This document shows positions 63,968 to 64,000 of a DNA stretch of 64,000 nucleotides, one piece after another (within the stretch, counting starts at the first letter, position 1; every line of letters starts with the position of its first letter). A program made the translations under genes and the position numbers. The DNA is from an uncultured Chitinophagaceae bacterium (GTDB lineage: Bacteria; Bacteroidota; Bacteroidia; Chitinophagales; Chitinophagaceae). The notes beneath the pieces are model-generated. The model saw only the letters and a list, made by a program, of their open reading frames with translations. It had not been told where the DNA came from and searched no databases. Location: the NCBI GenBank assembly GCA_903895845.1, contig CAITVK010000062.1, positions 1-64,000 of the forward strand. Reading direction: 5' to 3'.

Positions 63968-64000
63968 TTGTTTTACTTCAAGATTAATCAAATAATAATT

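Noticed and set aside
63497-63991. Minus-strand small ORFs at the right edge
   Set aside because: They are antisense to hsdS or lie in the 21-bp array, and no domain is visible.

Overview
The window looks like a chromosomal segment of a Bacteroidota bacterium, most likely a member of the Chitinophagaceae. The evidence is a fused secDF gene, a type IX secretion C-terminal sorting domain, DUF4369/TlpA thioredoxins, RteC and DUF5977/RHS proteins, a TAnnTTTG-type -7 promoter signature, few Shine-Dalgarno sequences and about 40% GC. The genus assignment is inference.

Layout. (1) 0.3-13.4 kb, minus strand: one long amino-acid operon trpE-G-D-C-F, an unknown secreted repeat protein, trpB-A, hisH-A-F-IE and a TlpA-like thioredoxin. 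A 20-codon leader ORF with three consecutive Trp codons (13259-13321) precedes it, followed by overlapping protector, antiterminator and terminator stems. This is a textbook trp attenuator and should control trp, and possibly the his genes, together. (2) 13.5-32.6 kb: housekeeping and secreted-enzyme genes: secDF, an aspartyl protease with PDZ domain, GH10 xylanase, a POTRA/beta-barrel protein, dapF, nucleoside phosphorylase, tRNA-Cys, GH2 beta-mannosidase, a six-module SusE/F-like secreted protein, and a citrate synthase of the mitochondrial type. (3) From 32.9 kb an accessory region follows a tRNA-Ser(GGA): a tyrosine recombinase, a LuxR-type response regulator, and a cluster of surface and polymorphic-toxin-like genes (beta-barrel protein, YadA-head-like protein, SpvB/RHS-like giant, small secreted helper, RHS-core giant with an AT-rich C-terminal tip, small membrane protein as candidate immunity gene). 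Next come a repeat-rich 1.7 kb stretch with an IS256-type remnant, an outer-membrane protein, a lipoprotein, RteC, an excisionase-like HTH protein, DnaD-like and DnaC-like replication proteins, and a type I restriction-modification operon (hsdR, a four-helix-bundle gene, hsdM, hsdS). No second island boundary was recognised.

The most unusual feature is the repeat landscape. Many intergenic gaps are built of degenerate 7-bp units (TCATAAC, TTATAAC, TTACGAC, TGCTAAT). Longer arrays have 21-bp (9.6, 50.5, 51.4 and 63.8 kb) or 42-bp (26.0 kb) periods, all multiples of seven. Two inverted heptamer elements, each 4 units + spacer + 4 inverted units, lie in frame inside trpG (69 bp) and trpE (72 bp), adding about 23-24 residues to surface loops. 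A second, separate hairpin family with GCCACAAAGAC arms occupies several gaps.
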